Shown piece after piece: positions 1-8,145 of a stretch of 37,215 nt of DNA. A program made the position numbers and the translations under genes. The stretch covers positions 1 to 37,215 of the forward strand of contig CAMDDX010000027.1 in NCBI GenBank assembly GCA_945893075.1. The letters are read 5' to 3'. Under the pieces are notes generated by a model that was not told the origin of the DNA, ran no database searches, and worked only from the letters and a program-made list of their open reading frames with translations. The DNA comes from Planctomyces sp. SH-PL62 (GTDB lineage Bacteria > Planctomycetota > Planctomycetia > Planctomycetales > Planctomycetaceae). Position 1 is the first letter of the stretch; each line of letters opens with the position of its first letter.

Positions 1-2
1 AA

Positions 3-119
3 CGCTCCGGTGCCCGCTGGAATCTCCGCAACGCCGAATCCGTCTCCGCCCTGACCAACCTCCGCGATAGCAATCAATGGCAACTCTATTGGTCAACTTG
101 CGACACCACTAAAACTTAA
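3..119 (+). CDS. Transposase C-terminal fragment, ISKra4-like (partial at window edge)
   Basis: An open frame enters from the left edge and stops at TAA 117-119, giving 38 residues. It contains SGARWNLRNAESVSAL followed by an LRDSNQWQLYW segment. A Gly-x-Arg-Trp stretch, then a helix with ALxxLR and a final aromatic-rich tail, is the usual C-terminal end of ISKra4-family DDE transposases. That family call is from memory of the pattern, not from a search. The bases after the stop (about 120-145) may be the terminal inverted repeat of the element, but the other end is outside the window. Another DDE family is possible. Confidence 0.5.
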   Translation, partial: RSGARWNLRNAESVSALTNLRDSNQWQLYWSTCDTTKT

Positions 120-148
120 CACCGCCAAAATCTCTGGGCACACCCGAC

Positions 149-178
149 GTAGGCGAGTCGCTCCTGCGACTCGCATTC
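149..178 (+). repeat. Single REP unit (GTAG + hairpin) upstream of the RAYT
   Basis: GTAG at 149-152 is followed directly by a hairpin with 8-bp arms (153-160 and 167-174, loop of 6) and by ATTC. A GTAG tetranucleotide at the foot of an imperfect hairpin is the defining form of REP sequences recognised by RAYT transposases. The same hairpin recurs at 775-804. Confidence 0.75.
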
Positions 179-206
179 CGATCGTCCCTCAACCCCACAC
201 TCCACC

Positions 207-962
207 ATGCCTGACACCAAACTCACCGGCTTGCAGTTCTTCGATTCGAAACAGGATCACATCATCGCCTACAAACGCCTGCCGCATTAGGCACAGGCGG
301 GAACCGTCTGCTTCATTACTTGGCGAATCGCCGACTCGCTGCCGAGGGAAGCCATCGCGCGGCTCAACCGGCAACGACAAGAACTCCTCAAACAACATCA
401 GCTTGATCCGAACGGCGATTGGAAGCAGTCGCTCGCCAAGTTGCCTCCCGCGGTTCGTGGGCAACTGCATTGGTCGCTCTTCACCGCGTGGGATGAACAG
501 CTCGATCGCGCGGCCGGAGCTTGTGTGCTGCGCGAACCGGAGTTGTCGCAGATCGTGATGAACAGCTTGCTGCACTTTGACAACGATCGGTACGCGCCGA
601 CCGATGCGGTCGTGATGCCGAATCATGTGCATGTGCTCGTCGCGTTTCGGGATGAGGATTCGCTGATCACGCAATGCAAATCGTGGAAACATTTCACAGC
701 GACGCAGATCAACAAGTGACTGCATGCAAAGAATGCGAACGAAGGGAATCTCAGTCGTGGAACGACTGAGCTACGTAGGCGAGTCGCTCCTGCGACTCGC
801 ATTCAACCGCCACCGAGCGGCGAGTTCTGGCAAGTCGAACAGTTCGACCATCTCGTGCGCAGTCCGGAAGAGTTTGACAAATACCGCCGATACCTCGCGG
901 AGAATCCGGGAAAGGCTCGGCTGCCTGCGGGGGACTTCCGGTACTTCACGAAGGAATTGTGA
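207..962 (+). pseudogene. REP-associated tyrosine transposase (RAYT, Y1_Tnp), decayed
   Basis: One frame from ATG 207 to TGA 960-962 reads as a RAYT of the IS200-like Y1 family, about 250 codons, but it carries two internal stops. The HUH metal-binding motif VVMPNHVHVLV is intact, as is the following QCKSWKHFTATQINK segment, and the C-terminal half (FWQVEQFDHLVRSPEEF, then RYLAENPGKARL) is recognisable. The first stop is TAG 288-290 in LPH*AQAG. Related proteins, as I recall them, have LPHW there, so a single TGG to TAG change explains it. The second stop, TGA 717-719, is followed by a 59-bp REP pair (746-804) sitting inside the coding frame. The longest remaining open piece starts at 441. 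RAYTs excise and move REP sequences, and this copy is flanked by them on both sides. It is very probably inactive. Confidence 0.82.
746..804. repeat. REP pair (BIME) inserted inside the RAYT pseudogene
   Basis: Two hairpins (750-770 and 779-800) face away from a central CTAC/GTAG (771-778), and the outer ends are GAATC and ATTC. Each half is GTAG, then hairpin, then ATTC, so this is two REP units arranged back to back. It lies in the RAYT between QINK and GEFWQ, where related proteins are continuous. Confidence 0.78.
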
Positions 963-969
963 TCGCGGA

Positions 970-1029
970 GAATCTCAGTCGCAGGAGCGACTGAGCTACG
1001 TAGCTCGGTCGCTCCTGCGACCGAGATTC
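970..1029. repeat. REP pair (BIME) just downstream of the RAYT
   Basis: A 60-bp unit with the same plan as 746-804: GAATC, a CTCAGTCG hairpin, central CTACGTAG, then a CTCGGTCG hairpin and GATTC. It starts 8 bp after the RAYT stop. The arms differ in sequence between copies but remain self-complementary, so compensating changes keep the hairpins. Confidence 0.78.
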
Positions 1030-1137
1030 CAGCCGTGATCGATCCGATTGAAACTAAAAACAAATCCTCACGAACTCTTAGTTCCCCGAGTGGTTCAAAC
1101 AAACAAGGGCTAGCGTTCGTCATCACCGCTCGCAGAA

Positions 1138-4089
1138 TTACTTCCAAGCCAGCGGCTGCTTCCAGGACTGCTTGAGTTCGTCCAGCACGGAGTCGATCAC
1201 CAGCGTTCCCGCCGTCCCACGAATTTGCAGGCGGCTGGCGGATGTGACCTCACCCAGCTTGGTACACGGCACGCTCGCGGCGCGGCACAGAGCTTCGACC
1301 GAGGCTTGCGCGGCAGCGGGGACTTCCAGCACGAAACGGGAGTTGCTTTCCGAGAAGAGCAGCACCGCAATGTTGCTGAGGCCACTGGACTTCACGAGCG
1401 GTTGCAGATCGAGCGACGCGCCCAGGCCGCCCGAGAATGCCATCTCAGCGACAGCGGCCGCGAGGCCCCCTTCGCTGAGGTCGTGGCAGGAGCGCACGAA
1501 ACCTTGTCGGATCGCGTCGTACACGGCGGAGAAGATGCGCGGGGCGAGTTCCAAGTCAACGCGCGGAACGGTGCCGCCTGTGAGGCCATTGACCTGCGCG
1601 AAGTGGCTGCCTCCGAGTTCGTTGGCGGTGGGGCCAATCAGCAGCAAGACGTTGCTGGCTTCTTTGAGGTCCATCGTGACGGCGTGTTCGACATCGTCGA
1701 GTTGGCCGAGCGCGGAGATCAGCAGCGAACTGGGAATCGCGACGGTTTGCTTTTGGCCGTTCGCGTCGACGAACGAGAACTCGTTGTTGAGGCTGTCCTT
1801 GCCGCTGATGAACGGCGTGCCGAATGCGATCGCCGTGTCTTTGCAGGCGAGAGCCGCTCGGACGAGCGTGCCAAGCGTCTCTGGTCGATCCGTGTTGCCC
1901 CAGCAGAAATTGTCGAGGATCGCGATACGCCGTGGATCGGCTCCGACAGCGATGCAATTGCGGACGGCTTCGTCAATCGCCGAGGCGGCCATCCAGTACG
2001 GATCGAGATCGCCGAATCGCGGATTCATGCCGCAAGCAATTGCGAGTCCTCGCTTCGATTGCAGATTCGGCCGCACGACCGCCGCGTCCGACGGGCCATC
2101 GTTGCAGACGCCAACCAGTGGCTTCACGACGCTGCCGGCTTGGACTTCGTGGTCGTATTGGCGGATGACCCACTCTTTGCTGCACACGTTGAGTGAGCCG
2201 AGGATCGACTTGAGGTCGTCGTCGAAAGTAGCCGCGTCACTCCGTGACGCGAGGTTCGAGTCACGGAGTGACTCGTCTACTTTGGGCGTGAATACCGCTT
2301 CGCGAACGATTGGCGGGCGGCCGTCGTGGAGGAAGCTCATCGCGAGGTCGGCGACTTGTTGGCCGTGATACTTCAGCACCAGCCGGCCGGTCGGTTTGAA
2401 CTCGCCGAGGATTGCAGCTTCGACACCTTCGGAACGGCAGAGCGATTCAAACTCGGACCACGACGATGGCGGTACGGCGAGGACCATGCGCTCTTGTGCT
2501 TCGGAAATCCAAATCTCGGTGTAGCTCAGGCCGCTGTATTTGAGCGGTGCTTTTTCGAGCCACACTTCCGCGCCGATGTCTTCGCCCATCTCACCGACGG
2601 CGGACGAAAAGCCGCCGGCTCCGCAGTCGGTGATCGAGCTGTAAAGGCCACGATCGCGAGCTTGCAGGATGACGTCGGCCACCATCTTCTCGGTGATTGC
2701 GTTGCCGATTTGGACCGCTCCGCCGGAGATCGTTTCGCTTTCGTGAGTCAGTTCGGCGGACGAGAACGTCGCGCCGTGAATGCCGTCACGCCCCGTACGT
2801 CCGCCGACGGAGACGATGTAGTCGCCGGGCTGCGCGTGCTTCTCGCACTTATCGACCGGGATCATCGCCACGTTGCCACAGTAGACCAACGGGTTGCCAA
2901 GGTATCGCTCGTCGAAATAAATCGCGCCGTTGACGGTCGGAATGCCCATACGGTTGCCGTAGTCGCGGACTCCGCTGACCACGCCGCGCATGACCAGCTT
3001 TGGATGCAGCGTGCCGGGCGGCAGCGAATCGTGCGGCGTGTCGGGCGGAGCGAAACAAAAGACATCAGTGTTGCAGATCGGCTTGGCTCCCAAGCCCGTG
3101 CCGAGCGGATCGCGAATCACGCCACCGAGGCCGGTGTTGGCTCCACCGTAAGGTTCGAGGGCCGACGGGTGATTGTGTGTCTCGACCTTCATGCAGACGT
3201 TGTCGGTCTCGTCGAACTTCACGATGCCGGCGTTGTCTTTGAAGACGCTGACGCACCAGTCGGCATCGCCGAGTCGCCGGCGAATCTCGACCGTCGCGGC
3301 GAAGATCGTTTCCTTGAGCATATTCTGGAAGTAGATGTCGTGCCGCCCGTCGCGGTAATGAATGCGACCGGCGAGCGTTTTGTGCGAACAATGCTCCGAC
3401 CACGTCTGCGCGACGGTTTCGAGTTCCACGTCAGTCGGGTCGCGGCCGAGGTCAACGAAGTGCTGCCGGATTGTCTGCATCTCGACGAGATTGAGATAAA
3501 GCTGTCCTTCGCGACTGAGCCGGACTAAGCGATCGTCGTCCATGCCGCGAATCGCGATGTGCGTCAGTTTGAATTGGTACTCGCTGCCGATACCGATGGT
3601 CTCCATCGCCAGCGGGCCGACGATGACCTGTTCGATCGCGTCGTTGGACAGGACACGCTTGATGAGACGCTGAACTTCGACGTCGGACGCTCCGTCATTG
3701 AGCCAGTATTTGCGGACCGTCGCGACGGTCGTTACGGGGACGTTCAAGTCGGCCAGGGCGGCTTTTGTGCTGAGGGCAACGTTGTCAGTGACGCCCGGCT
3801 TGAGCATGACGTTGAGTTGGGATAATCCGCCTGCGGCGGATCGGCTGTCGGCGTTCGGCTGTCGGCCGAGCGGATGGACCGAGCACGTTTCAACGATCGA
3901 ATCGACGAGCAGTCCGAGCGCTCGTTGTTCAATCGTGGCGATATCGGCGTCCCCTTCGATCAAGAAGGATCGCGCGGCACGGACGGAATTGATCGAGCCG
4001 AGCCGCAACGCTCGCGCTTCGCTCAGTACGCGAGCACCCTCGCGGTCGACTTGCCCTGCGGCCGGGTGAATCTCCACTTCCCACAACAT
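1138..4089 (-). CDS. purL: Phosphoribosylformylglycinamidine synthase, synthetase subunit (PurL)
   Basis: PurL converts FGAR, glutamine-derived ammonia and ATP to FGAM in purine synthesis. The 983-residue protein has an N-terminal part of two PurS-like segments (about 1-75 and 93-175), then the catalytic halves. The motif TWSEHCSHK lies near 228-236 and the ATP-site [19 protein letters not shown] near 300-319. The second AIRS half has [10 protein letters not shown] near 760. It lacks the C-terminal glutaminase domain of the roughly 1300-residue proteobacterial enzyme, so a separate PurQ is expected elsewhere. ATG at 4089 follows a GGGAG ribosome site. Residues about 603-622 are encoded by a REP pair lying in frame in the linker between the halves, and residues about 75-92 by another palindrome-rich stretch. 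Open throughout and probably functional. Confidence 0.95.
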   Translation of the reverse strand: MLWEVEIHPAAGQVDREGARVLSEARALRLGSINSVRAARSFLIEGDADIATIEQRALGLLVDSIVETCSVHPLGRQPNADSRSAAGGLSQLNVMLKPGVTDNVALSTKAALADLNVPVTTVATVRKYWLNDGASDVEVQRLIKRVLSNDAIEQVIVGPLAMETIGIGSEYQFKLTHIAIRGMDDDRLVRLSREGQLYLNLVEMQTIRQHFVDLGRDPTDVELETVAQTWSEHCSHKTLAGRIHYRDGRHDIYFQNMLKETIFAATVEIRRRLGDADWCVSVFKDNAGIVKFDETDNVCMKVETHNHPSALEPYGGANTGLGGVIRDPLGTGLGAKPICNTDVFCFAPPDTPHDSLPPGTLHPKLVMRGVVSGVRDYGNRMGIPTVNGAIYFDERYLGNPLVYCGNVAMIPVDKCEKHAQPGDYIVSVGGRTGRDGIHGATFSSAELTHESETISGGAVQIGNAITEKMVADVILQARDRGLYSSITDCGAGGFSSAVGEMGEDIGAEVWLEKAPLKYSGLSYTEIWISEAQERMVLAVPPSSWSEFESLCRSEGVEAAILGEFKPTGRLVLKYHGQQVADLAMSFLHDGRPPIVREAVFTPKVDESLRDSNLASRSDAATFDDDLKSILGSLNVCSKEWVIRQYDHEVQAGSVVKPLVGVCNDGPSDAAVVRPNLQSKRGLAIACGMNPRFGDLDPYWMAASAIDEAVRNCIAVGADPRRIAILDNFCWGNTDRPETLGTLVRAALACKDTAIAFGTPFISGKDSLNNEFSFVDANGQKQTVAIPSSLLISALGQLDDVEHAVTMDLKEASNVLLLIGPTANELGGSHFAQVNGLTGGTVPRVDLELAPRIFSAVYDAIRQGFVRSCHDLSEGGLAAAVAEMAFSGGLGASLDLQPLVKSSGLSNIAVLLFSESNSRFVLEVPAAAQASVEALCRAASVPCTKLGEVTSASRLQIRGTAGTLVIDSVLDELKQSWKQPLAWK
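2225..2283. repeat. REP pair in frame inside purL
   Basis: AAAGTAG at 2225 and CTACTTT ending at 2283 bound two hairpins built on GAGTCACTCCGTGACTC-type arms. This is the same unit as at 10139-10196, with a few changes. Read on the minus strand it encodes about 20 residues ([19 protein letters not shown]) between the purL segments FTPK and DDLKSIL, with no stop. Confidence 0.85.
3825..3868. repeat. Palindrome-rich stretch inside purL, possible second in-frame insertion
   Basis: A 17-bp palindrome (3825-3841) is followed by a duplicated CGGCTGTCGG motif. It encodes about 18 residues that join the two PurS-like segments of PurL. It does not begin with GTAG, so it is not clearly part of the REP family above. 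It may only be a GC-rich linker. Confidence 0.35.
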
Positions 4090-4188
4090 GCCGAACTCCC
4101 TCGCGTGATGACTCTGCGTGACGACGCGGGCGGATTGTAGGGAGCAGGCTCGCGACTCGGCAGCGAGCGCTGTTTGCGGAGAGGTCGC

Positions 4189-4216
4189 TTTTCATCGAAG
4201 AGGTCACGGCTATAAT
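4189..4216 (+). promoter_or_regulatory. Sigma-70-type promoter of tRNA-Met
   Basis: A perfect TATAAT lies at 4211-4216, 12 bp before the mature tRNA 5' end. A weak -35 (TTTTCA, 4189-4194) sits 16 bp upstream of it. The position suits transcription starting just ahead of the tRNA. Confidence 0.6.
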
Positions 4217-4228
4217 CCGCGCCCCTTT

Positions 4229-4302
4229 GGCGAGGTAGCTCAGCCGGTTAGAGCACAGGCTTCATAAGCCTGGGGTCGTGGGTTCGAGTCCCACTCTCGC
4301 TA
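4229..4302 (+). tRNA. tRNA-Met (CAT anticodon, elongator type)
   Basis: A full cloverleaf is visible: acceptor GGCGAGG / TCTCGCT, D-arm GCTC...GAGC, anticodon stem CAGGC/GCCTG around loop TTCATAA, and T-arm GTGGG TTCGAGT CCCAC. The discriminator base is A, and CCA is not encoded. The body resembles elongator tRNA-Met. A CAT anticodon can also belong to tRNA-Ile2 after lysidine modification. As drawn, the first acceptor pair is a G.U wobble, which is slightly unusual. Confidence 0.93.
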
Positions 4303-4306
4303 CTTA

Positions 4307-4384
4307 GTAGCCTGACTCTCCGAGTCGGGAGAGTTGCACGGTGTTAATCGACACAAAGCAACCCGACTCGGAGAGTCAGGCTAC
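4307..4384. repeat. Long REP palindrome between tRNA-Met and the anti-sigma gene
   Basis: Perfect 23-bp arms (4307-4329 and 4362-4384) begin and end with GTAG/CTAC. Each arm can also fold on itself (CTGACTC / GAGTCGG), so this is a pair of REP units around a 32-bp spacer. It lies between converging genes and could end transcription from both sides. The CTA at its right end is the stop codon (TAG) of the minus-strand gene at 4381. Confidence 0.8.
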
Positions 4385-4803
4385 TCGTTTTCGACGCCGA
4401 GCTTTTTGATCATGGTCAGGCGGTTGCCCCGGTCGTTGTAGGCGACCGCGTTCATGAACGAGCGGATGAGCATGATGCCTCGGCCGCCGGGATTTTCGAG
4501 GTTTTCATCATCGGTCGGGTCGGGCACGTCTTCAGGCTTAAAGCCTTCCCCTTGGTCTTCGATCACGACCGTGATTTCCTCAGCGGTCAGTTCGCAGGCG
4601 ATGAAGACCTGCTTGTCAGGCTCCATGCGGTTGCCATGCTTGATGGCGTTGACCATCGCCTCTTCCAGAGCCAGCCGGACACCGAAGCACTCGCGCATCG
4701 GCCAGGCATTTTGTTCCATCAAACCGATAATGCGTTCCTGAACTTCGCGCGCTTCCGCCGTATCGTTAGGAATCCAGAGATCGAATTGAGCGATTGGGGC
4801 CAT
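4381..4803 (-). CDS. Anti-sigma regulatory factor, RsbW/SpoIIAB-like serine kinase
   Basis: A 140-residue GHKL-fold ATPase (HATPase_c_2). The N-box EEAMVNAIKHGN is at 47-58, the G1 box DQGEGF at 83-88 and the G2 loop GGRGIMLI at 106-113. Such proteins bind a sigma factor or other target and phosphorylate a STAS-domain antagonist. The gene for a STAS protein lies 130 bp upstream on the same strand, which fits a partner-switching pair. No sigma factor or PP2C phosphatase gene is next to it, so the target is unknown. The last residues and the TAG stop come from the right end of the REP palindrome at 4307-4384. The ATG at 4803 is the only good start. Confidence 0.88.
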   Translation of the reverse strand: MAPIAQFDLWIPNDTAEAREVQERIIGLMEQNAWPMRECFGVRLALEEAMVNAIKHGNRMEPDKQVFIACELTAEEITVVIEDQGEGFKPEDVPDPTDDENLENPGGRGIMLIRSFMNAVAYNDRGNRLTMIKKLGVENE

Positions 4804-4933
4804 GACATCCCAGATTCAGGCGACCGTGAATACGGAGTGCCCACACTTGCTCGCCGAGACCTCCACCCGATGTTGTCAGAAACATCACCGGTGGCCGGCG
4901 CGAGATCGGCCCCAGAACGGGGGGCGGTCTCAC

Positions 4934-5290
4934 TTACAGCCCTTGCAACGCCGCTTCCAGGTTGTCTTTCATGTCGAACAGTTTGTTCAACTTGGTGATC
5001 GCGAAGACTTCATAGATGTCCGCGCGGATGTTGCACAACCGCAGCTTGCCCTTCGCCGCCTTCACTTTCTTGTCCATCGTGATGAGCTTGCCGAGTGCCG
5101 CACTGGAGAGGTACTCGACGTTCGAGAAATCCAGCACGATCTTCTGTCGGCCATCCTCTTCGATCAGCGCGAACAGTTGGTTCCCGATGATTTGAATGTT
5201 GCCTTCGTCGAGGATCTTCTTGTCCGTGAACTTCGCGACCGTCACGTCACCAACTTCTTCGAGGTCCAGCCGTCGGGTTCCGGTACTCAT
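4934..5290 (-). CDS. STAS-domain anti-sigma factor antagonist (RsbV/SpoIIAA-like)
   Basis: A 118-residue single STAS domain. The signature DFSNVEYLSSAALGKL (54-69) places the likely phosphorylated serine at 62 or 63. In this family the unphosphorylated form binds the anti-sigma kinase and frees the sigma factor, and phosphorylation ends that. The partner kinase is probably the downstream gene at 4381-4803. The 130 bp between them contain a GC-rich hairpin (about 4908-4925), so the two may not be transcribed at equal levels. ATG at 5290 has a GGAAG-type ribosome site. Confidence 0.9.
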   Translation of the reverse strand: MSTGTRRLDLEEVGDVTVAKFTDKKILDEGNIQIIGNQLFALIEEDGRQKIVLDFSNVEYLSSAALGKLITMDKKVKAAKGKLRLCNIRADIYEVFAITKLNKLFDMKDNLEAALQGL

Positions 5291-5354
5291 GGTTTGCTTC
5301 CAATGTGCCTGTCGAGAGGGGTAATTAGGTTTGGCCCGCCAAGTGGGCTGGATG

Positions 5355-5383
5355 ATGATGTGCTTTGCCTAGAACAGTGTCAA
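5355..5383 (-). promoter_or_regulatory. Possible promoter of the STAS gene
   Basis: Read on the minus strand there is a perfect TTGACA (5383-5378), a 17-bp spacer and CATCAT (5360-5355, 4 of 6 matches to TATAAT). It lies about 65 bp upstream of the STAS start. The rest of the 5291-5677 gap, between divergent genes, shows no gene or clear repeat. Confidence 0.35.
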
Positions 5384-5677
5384 GCAGGTCTCCCGCACGC
5401 CGCTGGTGCCGGCACACGATCTTTCGGCCCGCCGCGCGGCTTTGACCGGCAAGCGTTGCGAACCGTCACGGGGCGTGGGTTTTCGACAACCATCGTCTTG
5501 TGGCGTATCGGCATCAGCCACCCTTGAGCTTGTGGCCTCCGGGAATCATTGCCGGGGCCGTTCTTGGCGAATTTCGTCGCGGTCCTCGATGATGAGGCTC
5601 GTGACTGGTCGTGGCCCGGTGTTTGCTGCCTTCTCGCAACGTGGCTGTTCCCGACTCAGGCCCAGCAGGTTGGACTC

Positions 5678-6823
5678 GTGAAGACTCTCGCCAAACTCAT
5701 CGCCGTATTCTGTCTCGTCTCGGCCAGTGCCGACCGCGAGGCGGTCAGGCTGTCGGCGGCGGACGTGGAAGTCCGGCTGACCGACGGCCGGACACTTCGC
5801 GGCTCAGTGATTGAGGGCCAGACCAGTCGGGATCAGTTGGCTTTGGAACTGAAATCATCCGGCATCACGATCCGCCGGACCTTGGCTTGGAAACAAATCG
5901 CCGATTGTAAAATCGTTCCTCCGTTGCCGAAGCGAGCCGCGGCGCGGCCAGAACCACTCCCCGCCAATGAGCAGGTTGTGAACACGGCGTATGACTCCGC
6001 GCTGCCATTATCGGAGCTGATCGTTTCCGCACAGTCGGTCAGCACGTTCGGCAGGATGGATTGGGATTCGCTACGGCTCTCGTTGCAAGGCTTCGATCAA
6101 CTGGGAACGCCGGTGCCACTCTTCGGCACTCTGCAAGTGACGTTGTGGGGGCTCCGAGAAGAAGTGGGGCGGCCACAACGAGTCAACACACCCACTGGCT
6201 CGATGGATGTGACGGGGCAGCGACGGCTGGAGCTCGACAAGATTCAAACTTGGACGCGCAGCTTGGACTCGACGATCCAGCGACTGCCCGGGATCGGAGT
6301 GCCAACTGGAGCGCGACCAGGTGTCGGCGGAATCGTTTACGAAGATGTGACGGCACGTCCGTGGAGCACAAGCGGTTTTGGAAGTCAGTCCGTCAGCGGC
6401 TTTGAAGGACGTCAGGATCGTGGCCGGCCTGTTTATGAACGCAATCCGTCAGACGCTGTGCAGATGCTGCTTTCGTTGCCTCGACCGTTGCCCGATTCTG
6501 ATTCGCAACGCGGGCCACTCGGCGAAGTGACTGTCGAACTGTTGATGCCAGGAGTGGGTGTGTTTGCCGCGACATCTCCAGGCGTGGTTCTGGTCCATCA
6601 AAGCCCGCTGCGGCAAGAGCTGCTCAACCAAGGTGGTTCACGGTTCTTCCCGAATGAACTCACAACGGACAGTCGAGGATTCGGGAGAGAGACCAGACAA
6701 CCATTGCAACTGCGGCAAATGACTCCGCCGTTCCCATATCCGATCGTCACGATTGCTCCTGTCCCTGTGGTTGGACCGACTCCTCCTGCGGCCGGTGCCC
6801 CGCGCCGAATCCGGTCCCGGTGA
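5678..6823 (+). CDS. Secreted protein of unknown function
   Basis: About 381 residues from the GTG at 5678, which places a short positive and hydrophobic leader (VKTLAKLIAVFCLVSASA) at the N-terminus. The frame is open further upstream to 5549, but that extension has no leader character. The segment after the leader (DVEVRLTDGRTLRGSVIEG, then a pattern ending AWKQIADCKIVPP) resembles the small beta-barrel leader domain seen in several planctomycete exported proteins. The rest is low in recognisable motifs and ends in a proline-rich, basic tail. I do not recognise a function. It faces away from the STAS gene and converges on the amidinotransferase gene. Confidence 0.7.
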   Translation: MKTLAKLIAVFCLVSASADREAVRLSAADVEVRLTDGRTLRGSVIEGQTSRDQLALELKSSGITIRRTLAWKQIADCKIVPPLPKRAAARPEPLPANEQVVNTAYDSALPLSELIVSAQSVSTFGRMDWDSLRLSLQGFDQLGTPVPLFGTLQVTLWGLREEVGRPQRVNTPTGSMDVTGQRRLELDKIQTWTRSLDSTIQRLPGIGVPTGARPGVGGIVYEDVTARPWSTSGFGSQSVSGFEGRQDRGRPVYERNPSDAVQMLLSLPRPLPDSDSQRGPLGEVTVELLMPGVGVFAATSPGVVLVHQSPLRQELLNQGGSRFFPNELTTDSRGFGRETRQPLQLRQMTPPFPYPIVTIAPVPVVGPTPPAAGAPRRIRSR

Positions 6824-6842
6824 AAGTGATTCCGTAGCCGAA

Positions 6843-7673
6843 TTACGGCCAAAGTGCGGCATCCTCGCCCTCGAGCCGTAGCGTCAAACATTTCGCACTG
6901 CCACCGGCTTTGATGAACTCGCCGAGTTCCGTGGCGTGAGTCGTGAAACCTCGTTCGCTCAAGTTGCGTTCCAACTCCGGGCAGCCGGTGTTGAGCGCGA
7001 CCTGCCGGCCGACGACCACCGCGTTGCAGGCGAATCGAGCCGCCTCGTCAGGGCGGACTTCGATCAGCGTCGGGACGTGTTGCCGCAACGCGGCTTGTCC
7101 GTACTCGTCGAACGCGGGCGGGAAGTAAATCGCCTCGGTCGGACTGAGCGGGCAGAAGCACGTATCGAGGTGATAAAAGTAATCGCTGACGAGTTGCAGC
7201 GGGATGACTCGGCAGCCGAGTTCTTTGGCCAGCCATTGCTCGCCACCGACGTCGCTCCGAATCAGGTATCCCGCGAAGAGCGTGTCGCCGCAGAACAGCG
7301 CATCCCCCGCGCCCTCGAAATCCCAGCCGAGGGGAAGCTCGCGAGTTTCAAACCCCGCGGCTTGAAACCACGCGGCATCAATCGCCGTCTCTGGCTGCCG
7401 AGCCGCATGTCGAAAGCGAGCGAGATACGCTCGGTCGCGCCAGATGAGCGCGGCGTTCGCGGTGAAGACCAAATCGGGCAGTCGCGGCACGGCGTCCATG
7501 AGACGAATGTCGGCTCCGATCGAGATTAGGACATCGCGAAGCTGTCGCCACTGTGACTCGGCCAGCAAGCGGTCACTCTGCCGGCTGCGGCTCATCCACG
7601 GATTGATCTCGTACTCGATGCCGTAATGGTCCGGCGGGCACATCAAAATCGTCGGTCGGTCGAAGTGCGGCAT
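6843..7673 (-). CDS. Amidinotransferase / dimethylarginine dimethylaminohydrolase family enzyme
   Basis: 276 residues in the pentein fold used by DDAH, arginine deiminase and amidinotransferases, which act on guanidino groups through a covalent thiol intermediate. Visible signatures are FTANAAL (70-76), FEGAGDALF with Glu120, a catalytic-type His169 in YHLDTCF, and Cys262 in GGSAKCLTLRL near the C-terminus. The ATG at 7673 is chosen because GGAGG lies 7 bp before it. The frame is open to 7775 without such a site. The exact substrate cannot be told from the sequence: dimethylarginine, arginine and ornithine-type reactions all occur in the family. It stands alone, converging on the secreted protein gene. 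Confidence 0.85.
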   Translation of the reverse strand: MPHFDRPTILMCPPDHYGIEYEINPWMSRSRQSDRLLAESQWRQLRDVLISIGADIRLMDAVPRLPDLVFTANAALIWRDRAYLARFRHAARQPETAIDAAWFQAAGFETRELPLGWDFEGAGDALFCGDTLFAGYLIRSDVGGEQWLAKELGCRVIPLQLVSDYFYHLDTCFCPLSPTEAIYFPPAFDEYGQAALRQHVPTLIEVRPDEAARFACNAVVVGRQVALNTGCPELERNLSERGFTTHATELGEFIKAGGSAKCLTLRLEGEDAALWP

Positions 7674-7830
7674 GAGCAAGCCTCCGTGCAATGACGTTGA
7701 CGCGGTCGCACTATCTGCCGACGTGCGCAAGCTGTCGAGATCATTGTCGCTCGCTCGCGTGGTTGCTCGGCTCATCTCGCGGGGCTAACGTGTCGCGCGA
7801 ACCCATTCATTGAAACCGGAGACTGCCCTC

Positions 7831-8037
7831 ATGTCTGACGTCACCATCAAGACTCGCGAGAACGGCCCACTGCTCGTCAGCGGCCCGATGACGCTTTGCG
7901 ACCATCTCGGCAACAAGTACGACCTGACCGGCAAAGAGAACGTCGCGCTCTGCCGTTGCGGAGCCAGCCAGAAGCGTCCCTTCTGCGACGGCTCGCACAA
8001 GACGGCCGGCTTTCAAGCCGCTGAAACAGTTCAATAA
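7831..8037 (+). CDS. CDGSH iron-sulfur domain protein
   Basis: A 68-residue protein with one CDGSH zinc-finger-type 2Fe-2S motif, CRCGASQKRPFCDGSH. The ligands are Cys41, Cys43, Cys52 and His56, matching the C-x-C-x2-S-x3-P-x-C-D-G-S-H consensus. An upstream GGAG site supports the ATG at 7831 over the open extension from 7810. Small bacterial CDGSH proteins bind a redox-active cluster, and their physiological role is mostly unclear. It is divergent from the gene at 6843-7673, with an unbroken short spacer. Confidence 0.92.
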   Translation: MSDVTIKTRENGPLLVSGPMTLCDHLGNKYDLTGKENVALCRCGASQKRPFCDGSHKTAGFQAAETVQ

Positions 8038-8041
8038 CCAA

Positions 8042-8125
8042 CCGTACCGCGACCGTCAGGGAGCGGCCCCGTGAGCGTCGTGAAGGGTGTTCGTGGCGGG
8101 CCGCTCCCTGACGGTCGCGGTACGG
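8042..8125. repeat. Long palindrome with 28-bp perfect arms
   Basis: Arms at 8042-8069 and 8098-8125 are exactly complementary, with a 28-bp spacer. It lies between the CDGSH gene and the hydrolase gene and ends about 20 bp before the hydrolase start. The foot reads GTAC rather than GTAG, so it is probably a different repeat family from the GTAG units. It may terminate the CDGSH transcript. Confidence 0.75.
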
Positions 8126-8145
8126 CTTTCTTGGGAGATCGCCTC

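Noticed and set aside
1172..3528. Long open frames opposite purL (up to 400 codons)
   Set aside because: They are antisense to a clear purL with conserved motifs and have no family pattern. High-GC coding DNA produces such open opposite frames.
4908..4925. GC-rich hairpin after the STAS gene as a terminator
   Set aside because: The stem is short and no T-run follows in the direction of transcription, so it is not listed as a feature.
7674..7775. N-terminal extension of the amidinotransferase-family enzyme to 7775
   Set aside because: The extension has no family similarity, and a strong GGAGG site precedes the ATG at 7673.
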